A stretch of 64,000 nt of DNA from Tepidisphaera sp. (GCA_016124375.1 WGNV01000001.1:310001-374000), one strand, 5' to 3'; shown: positions 37,577-47,266, numbered from the stretch's first letter. Program-made: numbers and translations. The notes: a model not told the origin generated them from the letters alone.

Positions 37577-39208
37577 ATGCTCGCCCGGCTCGAAGACGAA
37601 CTTCGCTTCGCCCCGCGCGATGTCATCCTCCGCGTCATCGACCGAGTCGAAGCCCTCGCCCCCGACATCACCTCGGGCACCGTCTACCCCAGCGAATGGG
37701 TCGTGCACCGCATCACCGGCTACCGCCCCGAAAAGCCCGACGCCGAACTCGTCCCCTGGCAATCGCTCCTCGCCGGCCTCTCCCCCTTCAGTGAACGCCT
37801 GACCGACCAGTTCCAACTCCACGCGACCGAAGTTCCAGACGCCTTGTCCCTCGCCGCCCTTCAATCCCGCTGGGAAATCAGCCCCCAAACCCTCGCCCGC
37901 CTGCGCCGCCAGGGCCTCGTCGCCCGGCGCGTCATCGACCACGACGGCTACACCCGCCTGGTCGTTCGCCAGCCCGTCGTCGAGGCGTTCGAAGCCGCCC
38001 ATCGCGACACGCTCACCAAGGCCGGGAAGTTCAGCCAGCTCTCTCCCCGCGAGCGCCGCTGGGCCCTGCGGGCCGCGCCGCGCTATCGCCGGTGGGCCGG
38101 GCTTTCCCCCCAGGCCGCGGCTCGCCGCATCGCCCTGCGCCTGGGCCGCGCCACCGAAACCATCCGCACCCTCCTCGCCCGCGAGGGCCTGGGCGCCACG
38201 CCCGCCGGGCGCGATCTCTCCAAGCGAGCGATCTGGCGAGCCTGGCGCTGGGGCGCGTCAGCCGCCGACCTCGCCCACGCCCTGCGCCGCTCGCCGGGCG
38301 TGGTTCGCCGCGACATCGGGCTCATGCGAGCATCGCACCTGAGCGCCGCCCTCCCGCGCCTCTCCATCCCCGGCCATCGCCCCGATGCGAGCGTGCTCGC
38401 TTCCCCCGCCGCCACCATGGGCCTGGGCCAGGCCGCCCCCGAGACGCTCGAACAACTGCTCGCCCTCGCCCGCGCTGCCAAGCCCCCCGTCGCGCTCGAA
38501 GAGCGCACGCGCCTGGCGGCTTTTCACGCCCTGCGCGCCCGCGCCGCTCACGAATCCCTCCGCGTCGGCACCCTGCACCCCCAGCCCCGCACCCTCGACC
38601 GCGCCGAGACCGACCTGCGCTGGGCCGCCCGCCTGGCCGCGGCTCTCCTGCTCTCGCAGCTCCGCACCATCGTCTCCACGCTCGAAGTCCGCCTCGAACA
38701 GCCGCTCGATGCCCTGCCCGGCAATCTCGCGACGCCGATGATCCTCGAATCGCTGGAAGCCGCCGCCCACGCCCTCGAATCCATCGACCCCGCCAAGGGC
38801 GGGCGCGTCGCCGGCCCTGTCGGTCTCGCCGCCGATCGCGTGGGCGCGCGCCTCGCGCGACACATCGTCGTCTCGCCCAAAGGCCGCGCCCGCGCGCTCG
38901 GCCCCTCCCCCATGCCCGACTGGACGCTGCGCCTCTTCCCGTGGCAGCGCCACATCGAGCCCGACCCGCGCCTGCGTGCCGCGCTCCTCGCCGGCCACCT
39001 GCCCGCCGGGGCTCGCTCACTGCTCGCCGCCCGCTTCGGCCTCGACGGCGCCGGCCCCCCACGCACACTGACCGACCTCGCCCGCGAGATGAAACAAAGC
39101 GAGCGCGCCCTCAGCCTCGAACTACCCCGCGCCCTGCTCGCCGCCCTCGCTCCCTTCCGCGGCCCCGCGTTCCCAACGCCGCCCGCCGCGCGTACGCTGC
39201 CTTCATGA
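37577..39208 (+). CDS. Large sigma factor-like DNA-binding protein
   Basis: 543 residues from ATG 37577; a GTG at 37547 adds ten. Very rich in Arg, Ala and Leu. A helix-turn-helix-like stretch is visible at about res 92-125 (SLAALQSRWEISPQTLARLRRQGL), and other helical repeats resemble sigma region folds. Residues ~482-525, starting LLAARFGLDG and followed by PRTLTDLAREM, copy the sigma-70 region 4 pattern. The expected recognition helix is weakly conserved. Long, divergent sigma-like proteins are a planctomycete feature. The next gene overlaps its stop as ATGA, so the two are coupled. It could also be a non-sigma regulator. Confidence 0.6.
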   Translation: MLARLEDELRFAPRDVILRVIDRVEALAPDITSGTVYPSEWVVHRITGYRPEKPDAELVPWQSLLAGLSPFSERLTDQFQLHATEVPDALSLAALQSRWEISPQTLARLRRQGLVARRVIDHDGYTRLVVRQPVVEAFEAAHRDTLTKAGKFSQLSPRERRWALRAAPRYRRWAGLSPQAAARRIALRLGRATETIRTLLAREGLGATPAGRDLSKRAIWRAWRWGASAADLAHALRRSPGVVRRDIGLMRASHLSAALPRLSIPGHRPDASVLASPAATMGLGQAAPETLEQLLALARAAKPPVALEERTRLAAFHALRARAAHESLRVGTLHPQPRTLDRAETDLRWAARLAAALLLSQLRTIVSTLEVRLEQPLDALPGNLATPMILESLEAAAHALESIDPAKGGRVAGPVGLAADRVGARLARHIVVSPKGRARALGPSPMPDWTLRLFPWQRHIEPDPRLRAALLAGHLPAGARSLLAARFGLDGAGPPRTLTDLAREMKQSERALSLELPRALLAALAPFRGPAFPTPPAARTLPS

Positions 39209-40224
39209 GATACCGCACCCTCGGCCAAACTAACATCCAAATCTCCGAGATCGGCTTCGGCTGCTGGACCATGGGCGGGCCCAACTGGTCCACCTCCAAC
39301 GGACAATCCATCGGCTGGGCCGACGTCAACGACGACGAAGTGCTCGCCGGCATCAAGGTCGGCCTCGACGCCGGCGTCAACCACTGGGACAACGCCGATA
39401 TCTACGGCAATGGCCGCGCCGAACGCACCCTGGCCCAGTCCTTCAAGAAACTTGGCGTCAAACGCGACACCCAGGTCATCGCCACCAAGGTCGGCCACTT
39501 CCGCGGCACCGCCCCCCACGCCTACGACCCCCGCCACATCCGCAACCAGTGCGAACAATCCCTCCGCAACCTGCAAACCGACTATATTGACATCTATTAC
39601 TTTCACCACGGCACCTACATCGGCCCTGGTTACGATGGCCAGCCGCATGATTACCTGCACGAAGCCGCCGCCACCATGCACGCCCTCAAGAAAGAAGGCA
39701 AGGTCCGCAGCATCGGCCAAAGCGCCTACAGCGACGACGACTTCGAGCGGGCCGTGCCCGTGCTCAAGCCCGACGTGCTGCAAAACAAAGCCAACCTGCG
39801 CTACGACGACTTCATCCGCCCCGGCTCGCGCCTGCAAGCCCTCATGGCCAAGCACGGCTGCACCTTCGTCGCCTTCGGCCCCGTCGACCAAGGCATCCTG
39901 CTCGACAAGTTCGACCCCGAGAAGCCCCCGACGTTCGTCGAAGGCGACTACCGAACGAACCGCAAGGACTTCTCGCCCGAATCGCTGCGAGCCGTGCGGG
40001 CCAAGCTGCTGCAGGTGCTCGCCCGCTTCGCCAAGCCGGGCGACGACAAGACCGAAGTCCTCTCGAGTGCCGCCAGCCGCTGGGTGCTGGCCCACCCGCA
40101 CGTCTGCTCGACCATCCCCGGCTTCCGTAACGCCCGCCAGGCGACCTGCAACCTGCGAGCCGCGACCGACCAGCCGATGAGCGACGCCGACGTCGCGTGG
40201 TGCCGGGATCTGTTTCGTTCATAG
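39205..40224 (+). CDS. Aldo/keto reductase
   Basis: 339 residues, ATG overlapping the previous TGA. N-terminus MRYRTLGQTNIQISEIGFGCW is typical. Catalytic tetrad: Asp and Tyr in NHWDNADIYGNG, Lys in IATKVGHF, His in YYFHHGTY. The C-terminal part contains the usual NADP-binding region (VCSTIPGFRNARQ). It reduces carbonyls with NAD(P)H; substrate unknown. Coupling to the sigma-like gene suggests joint expression. Confidence 0.93.
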   Translation: MRYRTLGQTNIQISEIGFGCWTMGGPNWSTSNGQSIGWADVNDDEVLAGIKVGLDAGVNHWDNADIYGNGRAERTLAQSFKKLGVKRDTQVIATKVGHFRGTAPHAYDPRHIRNQCEQSLRNLQTDYIDIYYFHHGTYIGPGYDGQPHDYLHEAAATMHALKKEGKVRSIGQSAYSDDDFERAVPVLKPDVLQNKANLRYDDFIRPGSRLQALMAKHGCTFVAFGPVDQGILLDKFDPEKPPTFVEGDYRTNRKDFSPESLRAVRAKLLQVLARFAKPGDDKTEVLSSAASRWVLAHPHVCSTIPGFRNARQATCNLRAATDQPMSDADVAWCRDLFRS

Positions 40225-40325
40225 CAGCACCGGCCCAGCTTCCGCCGCCGCGGCCTGCGCCATCCCGCCATCATTCTCCTGCATCCCATCCCCCCTCCGG
40301 CCGGTACGCTCCCCCCGGAGGCGCC

Positions 40326-40940
40326 ATGCAGTCACTCAACACGCCGAGCGGACCAGGCACGACGTTCCCCAAGCGCCACCCGCGCCTTCGTCGGGCCATG
40401 AAGCGCGGGTCGCTCCTGCTCTTTGTGCTTTTCGCGGGCGTCTGGATCGCAACCTACGCCTTCGGACCCAGCGACTGGTTCATCGCCGGGCCGCCCGTCG
40501 CGGGCGACATCGAGCCGCAGGGCCAGCGCTTCACCCGCTTCGAGCGCCACCTGCTCATCGGCCACGGCTTGATCATCCACCACGAGATGCTCGTGTACAC
40601 GTGGGTACAGCCCTTCACCCGCCCCGAATCCGAGACCAACAGCCACACGCTGGCGATCGTCACCGTGTTCGAAAACGGCATGGTGCCCACCAACAGATGG
40701 TGGTCCTCACTCTGGCCACCCGCCTGGCAATGGTCCCGCCTGCTGCAGGGCGATGCCTATCTCATCGCCATCCCGCCGTCGTGGTTCGCCCTGGCCTCGC
40801 TCGCCGCCTATGTGTACCTTTGGCGCCGCGACCGCCGCCTTTCGCGCCATGGCCACTGCCTCCGCTGTGGCTACGACACCCGAAACACATCGCTCGACTC
40901 CCCCTGCCCCGAATGCGGCCACTGGAAACGCATCGCCTGA
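40326..40940 (+). CDS. Membrane protein with C-terminal zinc ribbon
   Basis: 204 residues. Helices near res 28-46 (SLLLFVLFAGVWIATYAFG) and ~155-172 (WFALASLAAYVYLW), with a ~100-residue extracytoplasmic segment between. The C-terminal CLRCGYDTRNTSLDSPCPECG is the recurrent planctomycete zinc ribbon and would lie in the cytoplasm. Function unknown. Confidence 0.75.
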   Translation: MQSLNTPSGPGTTFPKRHPRLRRAMKRGSLLLFVLFAGVWIATYAFGPSDWFIAGPPVAGDIEPQGQRFTRFERHLLIGHGLIIHHEMLVYTWVQPFTRPESETNSHTLAIVTVFENGMVPTNRWWSSLWPPAWQWSRLLQGDAYLIAIPPSWFALASLAAYVYLWRRDRRLSRHGHCLRCGYDTRNTSLDSPCPECGHWKRIA

Positions 40941-40980
40941 CGTGCCCCGACGCTCCGCCCCGAATCGTCGTACCGCGGGT

Positions 40981-41163
40981 TCACGGGCACGCCCCGCCCG
41001 CCACCACGTTCACCAGCGCGTCCACGTCACCCTGATCCGCCACGCCATCGCCATTAAAGTCCGGGTCGATGCCCGCCGGGTTTTCGCCCCCCGCCACCAC
41101 GTTGATCAAGTAGTCAATGTCCCCCTGATCAGCAACACCATCGTCGTTCAGGTCAGCGTTGCA
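40981..41163 (-). other. 60-residue C-terminal dockerin-like EF-hand module, copy 3
   Basis: Exactly 60 codons before the stop, opening with Cys-Asn-Ala-Asp, two DGVADQGD loops, ending AGGACP. Same spacing as the other three copies. Confidence 0.8.
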
Positions 41164-42318
41164 AGGCGTGATGCCCAACCGGATGAGCCAAGCATGCTTC
41201 TTCCCGTTCAGCATTCCGGTGCCGACGAGCACCCGCCCATCCGCCGAGATGCCGCCCGGCACGTTCAGCGTCAAGCCGCCCAGGTCGACACCCAGCGACG
41301 CCAGATACTGGTTCACATCCGTCACGCCCGCGTCGCTCCACACCAGGATGTGCCGCGTGCTCGACCCCGCCAGCGTACCGGTGCCCGCGATCACCTGCCC
41401 GTTCGGGGTGATCACGTACGCCGTCGCGCCTTGAAACTCGCCGGGCAAGCCCAGGTCCTGCGCCGCGCCGCCCCCGACCCACTTCACGGCATGCGCGCCG
41501 AGCGCCGTCCCCGACAGGCTCGACCAGCCGACGATCACAGCCCCATCAGCGCTGATCGCATTCGCGCCTGAACTCATCGCACCCGGAAGCGCGCCCAAGT
41601 CCTGCATCCCGCCCTGCGCCGTCCAGCGAAACCCGTGCTGAACCACCGACACGCTTCCAGGACCGGTCGGCACCCCAACATCACTCTTTCCCACGATCAC
41701 CGACCCATCCGCGCTCGCGCCGTACGAGTACGCGCTGTACGTCCCCGACGGGCTCTGTGTCAGCGTCCCCAGGTCGCGCGTCCCGGTCGCAGCCGTCCAT
41801 CGAAACGCATGGTCAATCCACGTCGGCCCCGACGCCGGCGGCCCATACCCGTACAGCGTCGCCCCGTTCCCGCTCATGCCGTACGTCACCGCCCAAGGCC
41901 CCATCGGCAGAAAAGGCGGCGCACCGGTGATCGTCGGCAACACCGTCAAACCCTGCGCGCTCCAGATCGCCGGCCGCGCCGCGTGGTAACTCGTCGCGTC
42001 GTACACCGTCCCCGCCACGGTCTGCCCATCCGCCGAGATCCCGCTCGCGCCCCCCGCCCAGTAATCACTCGTCAGCGGCAAGCTCACCCACGTCCCATCC
42101 GCCGTCCACTTCACCGGCGAGCCCGGGTCGCTCGCCGTCTGCGCAATGTACCCAACGATCACCGCGCCGCTCGGGTCGATCGCGCTCGCCGCGGAACTGT
42201 CATGCCCCGCGCCCAAATCCATGAACGCGGGCTGCGCCATCGCGCCGGCCGCCAACGCGAGAACCGACGTGAACGCCACAACCCGCGACGCGACGATTGC
42301 GTGATTCCCCATGATCAT
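40981..42318 (-). CDS. Secreted HAF-repeat protein with C-terminal dockerin-like module
   Basis: 445 residues from ATG 42318, which has AAGGGG upstream. Signal peptide ends near AMA-Q. The body is 5-6 repeats of the HAF type (DLG...S.A..ISADGxVIVG, with FRWTA/KWT), a beta-propeller-like repeat named after its H-A-F motif. The last 60 residues are the shared EF-hand module. Likely exported; role unknown. It stands alone, convergent with the zinc-ribbon gene and separated from it by 40 bp. Confidence 0.88.
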   Translation of the reverse strand: MIMGNHAIVASRVVAFTSVLALAAGAMAQPAFMDLGAGHDSSAASAIDPSGAVIVGYIAQTASDPGSPVKWTADGTWVSLPLTSDYWAGGASGISADGQTVAGTVYDATSYHAARPAIWSAQGLTVLPTITGAPPFLPMGPWAVTYGMSGNGATLYGYGPPASGPTWIDHAFRWTAATGTRDLGTLTQSPSGTYSAYSYGASADGSVIVGKSDVGVPTGPGSVSVVQHGFRWTAQGGMQDLGALPGAMSSGANAISADGAVIVGWSSLSGTALGAHAVKWVGGGAAQDLGLPGEFQGATAYVITPNGQVIAGTGTLAGSSTRHILVWSDAGVTDVNQYLASLGVDLGGLTLNVPGGISADGRVLVGTGMLNGKKHAWLIRLGITPCNADLNDDGVADQGDIDYLINVVAGGENPAGIDPDFNGDGVADQGDVDALVNVVAGGACP

Positions 42319-42471
42319 GCCCCTTGCGCGCGGCGAGCTCCCCGCCGGCCCTTGCTCATCGACCACACACAACACAAGGGTGGTACCGGCGACCCGGTCT
42401 CAAGGTTGCAAGCGACGGCGAAAACTGAGTGCCTGTGCCTCAACGATTCGCCCCGAATCGTCGTGCCTCAC

Positions 42472-45306
42472 TCACACGCCGATCTCATCCGCCACGCTCT
42501 CCAGCGTCTCGGGCGAACCATCCTCCGCCTTCACCCCCACCGGCTGCGCGCTGGGCAAAGGCTTGCCGTGCGAATCGGTCAGCGGCTTCCCGCTCATCGT
42601 CCGCACGATCGGCACCGGGTGCTCCATCTCGTGCTGCTTCAGTTGCTTCTCGAGATTTTTCTTCACGCCCTCTTCCAACTCCGCCCACTTCCCCCGTCCG
42701 CGGCACTTCGGGAACCTCGAACAACTCAGCCACGGCCCCTTCGCCCCGCTCCGCAAGTTCAGTTGGCTCTGACACACCGGGCAAGGCAACTCCGTCAACA
42801 ACGGCGGCATGCTCGGCGCCGTCACCCGCCCCTTCTTATCCAGGTTCAACAACCCATCGCACGGATTGTTCTTATCGCCAAACTTCGAGCACCCCAGAAA
42901 CGGCCCGAACCGCCCCACGCGCTTGGTCATCGCGCTCCCGCACTTCACGCACGCCACGTCCACCGTCTCCGCCGCCGGGCGGGGCTTGCCTTCGCGGTCC
43001 ACCGGGCTCGAATACGTGCACTCCGGATACAGCGAGCAACTCAAAAACCTGCCGTTCTTCCCAAACCGATACACCAAGGGCACATGGTCGCCGCGCCCCT
43101 CTTCCGCGCACACCGGGCAGGTGTACTCGGGCGGCGCCGGAAACGTCTCGGCCTTGGCGTGCACCAGCTTGGTCTCGGCCTCGCCCAGTTGCTGCTTGAA
43201 CGGACCGTAAAACCGCCGCAACATCTCGATCCAGTCCAGATGCTCGTCCTCGATCTGGTCGAGCTCCTTCTCCATCTCACGCGTGTACCCAATATCGAGA
43301 ATGCTCGGCAGTGCCTCGACCAGTTTGTCCGTCACCACCTCGCCCAGGTCGCTCGCGTAAAACCGGCCCTGCTCCTTCTCAACATACTTGCGATCCTGGA
43401 TCACGCTGATAATCGACGCGTACGTGCTCGGGCGGCCGATCCCCTCGGCTTCCAGCGTCTTGATCAGGCTCGCCTCGCTATACCGCGGCGGGGGTGAGGT
43501 GAACTTCTGCGCCGCCTCCAGCCCGAACGCCCCGACCGGCATTTCGGCTTTGAGCGCCGGCAGCGTCTGCTCTTCCGCGCTCTGCGGCACGCCCGCCACC
43601 TTCAGATATCCATCAAACACCAGTCGCCGCCCCGTGGCGCGGAACGTGCAAGGCCGCTTGGGGTCGGTGCCGCCGACGATGCTCAGCGCCGTCGAATCCC
43701 ACTCCGCCGGCACCATCTGGCACGCCACAAACCGCTCCCAGATCGCCGTGTACACCTTCAACTGATCTTCAGTCAGCGACCCCGCCACCCGCCGCGGCGT
43801 GTACTCCGGGTTCGTCGGCCGAATCGCCTCATGCGCCTCCTGCGCGCTCTTATTACTGCTGCGGAAGAAGTTCGGCCCCTCGGGCAAGTACTTCGCGCCG
43901 AATGCCTTGCCGACGTACCCCCGCGCCATCTCGATGGCGTCGCCCGACAAGTGCGTCGAGTCGGTTCGCATGTACGTAATAAGCCCCACCGGGCCTTCGC
44001 CGGGAATATCCACGCCTTCGTACAACTGCTGCGCGGCTCTCATCGTCCGCTGAGACCCAAACCCGAAACGATTCGAACACACCTGCTGCAACGTGCTCGT
44101 GATCAGGGGCGGCGCCGGCCTCGTGTACGTCCGCTTGGTCTCGACGCTCGCGACCTTGTAGGTCGCCTTCGGATCAATGGTCCCCACCACCTCGCGCCGG
44201 AACGCCGCCGGACCCTTGCCCTCCGCCGCCGCGCTCCGCGCCTGCACGTTGGTCATGCCCGCCAGCCGCGCCACCTCCGCCACCCTGCCCGTCAAATCCT
44301 GCGGCTCGCCGCTCGCGCACCCGATCGCGAACTTCTCGCCGCCAACCTCAACAAGTTCCGCCCGGAACGCGCCGTGCTCACCCAGCCACACGCCGCGTTG
44401 CTTCTGCGTGGGCGGCGCACCCTTGGCATCGCGCGTCGCCAGCAGCCCCTGCCATTCCTTCTCCAGCCCGAGCGCCGCGGCCACCTTGTCCGTAAAGTTC
44501 GCGCTGACTTCCCAGTACTCATCCGGCACAAACGCCCGGATCTCGCGCTCGCGCTCGACCACCAGCCGCACCGCCACGCTCTGCACGCGCCCAGCGCTCA
44601 GCCCCCGCGCCACCTTCTTCCACAACAGCGGCGACACCTGGTAGCCGACGATGCGATCGAGAATCCGCCGCGCCTGCTGCGCATTCACCCGATCCTCATC
44701 GATCGGGTGCGGATTGCCGAACGCCTTCTCGATTTCTTTCTTTGTAATAGCCGGGAAGACCACGCGCTTCGCATCCTTGCTGCGAATGCCCAGCTCCTGC
44801 GCCAGGTGCCACGCGATCGCCTCGCCCTCGCGGTCCAAGTCCGTCGCGAACCACACCTGCCGCCCGGTTGCGATCGCCTCCTTGGCCGCCTTCTTGAGGT
44901 CCGCGATCACCCGCTCCTTCCCCTCGCTCACCTCATAATGCGGCCGAAAATCATGCTCAAGATCAACCCCCGGCACCGGCGCCTTCACACCCTTCGGGTT
45001 ACGACTCGGCAAGTCCCGCACATGCCCCACGCTCGCCAGCACCAGGTAGTCCTTGCCCAGATACTTGTTGATCGTCTTCGCCTTGCTGGGCGATTCCACG
45101 ATCACCAGGTGGCGGTCCTTGCCCGCGCCGGGCTTATACGCCGTCGTCGCCTGCCGCCGCGCAAAGCGTCCGCGCCCGCCGCCCTTCGGTACCGCGGCCG
45201 CGGCCGGCGCATCCGCCGCGCCCTCCGTGTCCACGATGCCCGCCGCCTTGGCGACCTTTGAAACCTTGGAAACCTTCTTCGTTGTCTTGCTGATGCGCTT
45301 GGCCAT
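42472..45306 (-). CDS. topA: DNA topoisomerase I
   Basis: 944 residues. After a Lys/Ala-rich ~65-residue extension comes Toprim (LVIVESPSKAKTINKYLG ... FATDLDREGEAIAWHLA). The catalytic Tyr is in GLITYMRTDSTHLS, and the family motif YVEKEQGRFYASDLGEVV follows. Three C-terminal zinc ribbons follow (CPVCAEEG...CSLYPEC; CVKCGSAM...CSKFGDKNNPC; CPVCQSQL...CSRFPKC). It relaxes negative supercoils as a type IA enzyme. The basic N-terminal extension is longer than usual and may aid DNA binding. A promoter candidate lies about 90 bp upstream. Confidence 0.97.
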   Translation of the reverse strand: MAKRISKTTKKVSKVSKVAKAAGIVDTEGAADAPAAAAVPKGGGRGRFARRQATTAYKPGAGKDRHLVIVESPSKAKTINKYLGKDYLVLASVGHVRDLPSRNPKGVKAPVPGVDLEHDFRPHYEVSEGKERVIADLKKAAKEAIATGRQVWFATDLDREGEAIAWHLAQELGIRSKDAKRVVFPAITKKEIEKAFGNPHPIDEDRVNAQQARRILDRIVGYQVSPLLWKKVARGLSAGRVQSVAVRLVVEREREIRAFVPDEYWEVSANFTDKVAAALGLEKEWQGLLATRDAKGAPPTQKQRGVWLGEHGAFRAELVEVGGEKFAIGCASGEPQDLTGRVAEVARLAGMTNVQARSAAAEGKGPAAFRREVVGTIDPKATYKVASVETKRTYTRPAPPLITSTLQQVCSNRFGFGSQRTMRAAQQLYEGVDIPGEGPVGLITYMRTDSTHLSGDAIEMARGYVGKAFGAKYLPEGPNFFRSSNKSAQEAHEAIRPTNPEYTPRRVAGSLTEDQLKVYTAIWERFVACQMVPAEWDSTALSIVGGTDPKRPCTFRATGRRLVFDGYLKVAGVPQSAEEQTLPALKAEMPVGAFGLEAAQKFTSPPPRYSEASLIKTLEAEGIGRPSTYASIISVIQDRKYVEKEQGRFYASDLGEVVTDKLVEALPSILDIGYTREMEKELDQIEDEHLDWIEMLRRFYGPFKQQLGEAETKLVHAKAETFPAPPEYTCPVCAEEGRGDHVPLVYRFGKNGRFLSCSLYPECTYSSPVDREGKPRPAAETVDVACVKCGSAMTKRVGRFGPFLGCSKFGDKNNPCDGLLNLDKKGRVTAPSMPPLLTELPCPVCQSQLNLRSGAKGPWLSCSRFPKCRGRGKWAELEEGVKKNLEKQLKQHEMEHPVPIVRTMSGKPLTDSHGKPLPSAQPVGVKAEDGSPETLESVADEIGV

Positions 45307-45393
45307 GCCACCCCAAGTCCGGCGCCGCCGCGGCGACCGCCAGTTCCTTTCAAACCCCGAACCAGTACGCTGACCACCGGCCGATAGATCGTC

Positions 45394-45424
45394 TAAATAA
45401 GGACTGCAAGTGCCAGATTGTCAA
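45394..45424 (-). promoter_or_regulatory. Candidate sigma-70-type promoter for topA
   Basis: On the minus strand TTGACA (45424-45419) is followed after 18 bp by TTATTT (45400-45395). It is the only near-consensus -35 box I saw, and sits in an AT-richer patch about 90 bp before the topA start. Overlapping TATTTA at 19 bp spacing is an alternative -10. Confidence 0.45.
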
Positions 45425-45561
45425 GTCCAGATCCAAAGCCAGTGAATTCCTTGGTGCAATTTGTGCGCCAACCAAGTGCTCCAAGTCATTTTTTCTCAGG
45501 CCTTTGCGCACAACTGAGCTCCCGCGGCTCGGCGCCGCGTTCGCCCCACCACCGCGCCCCC

Positions 45562-46188
45562 TCAGGGCCCCGGCTTGCGCTGCAGCAGCTCGTAGATCCG
45601 TTCCCACCGCTCTCTCAGCCCGGCCTCATCGAATGCCCGCCCGCACTCGGGACACACCCCCGGGCCCGGCGGCTGGGCCTGCAGGTCATACTCGCACCCC
45701 GGACACACCCGATACCCCTCCCGCCTCAGCTGCTGCAACGCCGCGTAGTGCGCCGCGCTCAGCTTCGTCGTGATCGCCAGCATCACCATCACGCTCAACC
45801 AGATGATCGGCACCCCCGCGATCGCTCCGGCCGGATGGTGAAACTGCAGCACGCTCACCAGCATCACACCCACCGCCAGCCCGATCACGCCCAGGTTAAT
45901 CCTGATCAGCCGACGCATCGCTCGCTCGCGCGGCGTCGCCAGCGGCACACTTTGCAGTGGCCACCAGCGCGGGCGCTCGCCCGCATCCAGCTCTCGCTGA
46001 CGCAGGTAGGTCTGCACGCCCGCACTCACCACGATCCCGCCGATCACCAGCGTGCCGATCACCAGCGGCGACGCGGTGCCGATGATCGTCACCAGCGGCG
46101 CCGTGAAAAACACGCCCACGATCAGCCCGACGACCGTTCCCGACATGAGCTTGCGCGGGCGCGATGGTTTGGGCGCTGAGCCGGTCAT
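45562..46188 (-). CDS. Membrane protein with C-terminal zinc ribbon
   Basis: 208 residues. Four hydrophobic segments in two pairs (res ~15-58 and ~98-140), followed by a helix and CPGCEYDLQAQPPGPGVCPECGRAFDEAGLRERWERIY. The zinc ribbon plus the trailing xxLxxxW helix is shared with the proteins at 47337 and 48543. Function unknown. Confidence 0.75.
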   Translation of the reverse strand: MTGSAPKPSRPRKLMSGTVVGLIVGVFFTAPLVTIIGTASPLVIGTLVIGGIVVSAGVQTYLRQRELDAGERPRWWPLQSVPLATPRERAMRRLIRINLGVIGLAVGVMLVSVLQFHHPAGAIAGVPIIWLSVMVMLAITTKLSAAHYAALQQLRREGYRVCPGCEYDLQAQPPGPGVCPECGRAFDEAGLRERWERIYELLQRKPGP

Positions 46189-46282
46189 GCACCAAGCGTA
46201 GTTGAACAGCCACGCACAAGGCTGGCCGCCGACGTGAACGACACTGCCCCGCCGACGCGCGCCGGCGACCGGCGCCCCCCTC

Positions 46283-46465
46283 TCACGGGCACGGCCCGCC
46301 CGCCACCACGTTCACCAGAGCATCCACATCGCCCTGGTCCGCCACGCCGTCGTTATTGAAATCGGGGTTGGCGTTGTTGGGGTTGTCGCCCCCGGCGATG
46401 ATGTTAATAAGATAATCAACATCGCCCTGATCCGCCACACCATCCTGATTCACATCGGGGTCGCA
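46283..46465 (-). other. 60-residue C-terminal dockerin-like EF-hand module, copy 4
   Basis: Same 60-residue length; Cys-Asp-Pro-Asp opening, two DGVADQGDVD loops, ending AGGPCP. Confidence 0.8.
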
Positions 46466-47266
46466 CGGCGCCCCCACCACCGAGCCGTGCAGTTCGAACG
46501 GCAACTCATAGGCCCGGCCTTCGGTGACGCCGCTGACGAACCCCTCGCGCCCTTCGAACCACACGCGCGGGCCCGTGGAGCTGCCGTCGATCGAGTTCAG
46601 CAGGCGAGCGTTGTGCCCAGTGCGGCTCGTTCGGGGCGAGACCAGGGGCGTAAAAACGTTCTGCGACGGACTGCTCGCCCCATCAATCGACCACTGAATC
46701 CAATACGTGCCCGGCCCGAGCCGCCCGCCGTTGGGCAGATCATGCAGCGACACGGTGTACGCGAAGACGGGGCGCACCGTGCTGGTGCTCGTGGGGCTCT
46801 CGCGATGGCACACAAACGTCCCGGGCCCGGCGGGCAGCACCAGCGCCTGCGCCAGCACGGGCTGCGGAATCGTCTCGGGCAGCGGGGGCGGCGAGTCGGG
46901 CGAATACGGAGCCGCGGTCCACAGGTTCACCTTCACCGTCGTCGCGGTCGGCGTCGTCTGCGAAGATTGGAACGCGTAGATCGTCAGCGAATCAAGCTGC
47001 CACGCGCCGTCGGTGTCGGGCACCGTGAAGTCCTCGGCGACCGCCACATTCGCGGCGATCGTCTCGCCGATGCCGGTCGTCGAGAACAGAAACGTCGAGC
47101 CCGGCACCATGTACCCATCTGCGTTGCTGATGGGCAAACCGGCAATCGAGCCCGTGCCGCCCGTGGGGTTGGTGATGATCGGCCCGTTGGAATAGAGCAG
47201 ATCGGACGCGTTTGCAAGCGAGGCACAAGCCGCGAAGATCGCGGCGGCAGCAAGGCGATGGTTCAT
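46283..47266 (-). CDS. Secreted protein with C-terminal dockerin-like module
   Basis: 327 residues; GGGAG lies 8 nt before the ATG. Signal peptide ends near ANA-S. About 240 residues of beta-rich sequence follow (VAEDFTVPDTDGAWQLDSLTIYAFQS..., later GPGTYWIQWSIDG), resembling extracellular jelly-roll domains of planctomycetes, though I cannot name the family. It ends with the 60-residue EF-hand module. Unknown role at the surface or in the medium. Confidence 0.85.
   Translation of the reverse strand: MNHRLAAAAIFAACASLANASDLLYSNGPIITNPTGGTGSIAGLPISNADGYMVPGSTFLFSTTGIGETIAANVAVAEDFTVPDTDGAWQLDSLTIYAFQSSQTTPTATTVKVNLWTAAPYSPDSPPPLPETIPQPVLAQALVLPAGPGTFVCHRESPTSTSTVRPVFAYTVSLHDLPNGGRLGPGTYWIQWSIDGASSPSQNVFTPLVSPRTSRTGHNARLLNSIDGSSTGPRVWFEGREGFVSGVTEGRAYELPFELHGSVVGAPCDPDVNQDGVADQGDVDYLINIIAGGDNPNNANPDFNNDGVADQGDVDALVNVVAGGPCP

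Noticed and set aside
43831-45261. 476-codon + strand frame opposite topA
   Set aside because: Shadow of topA; Arg/His/Leu-rich without motifs.
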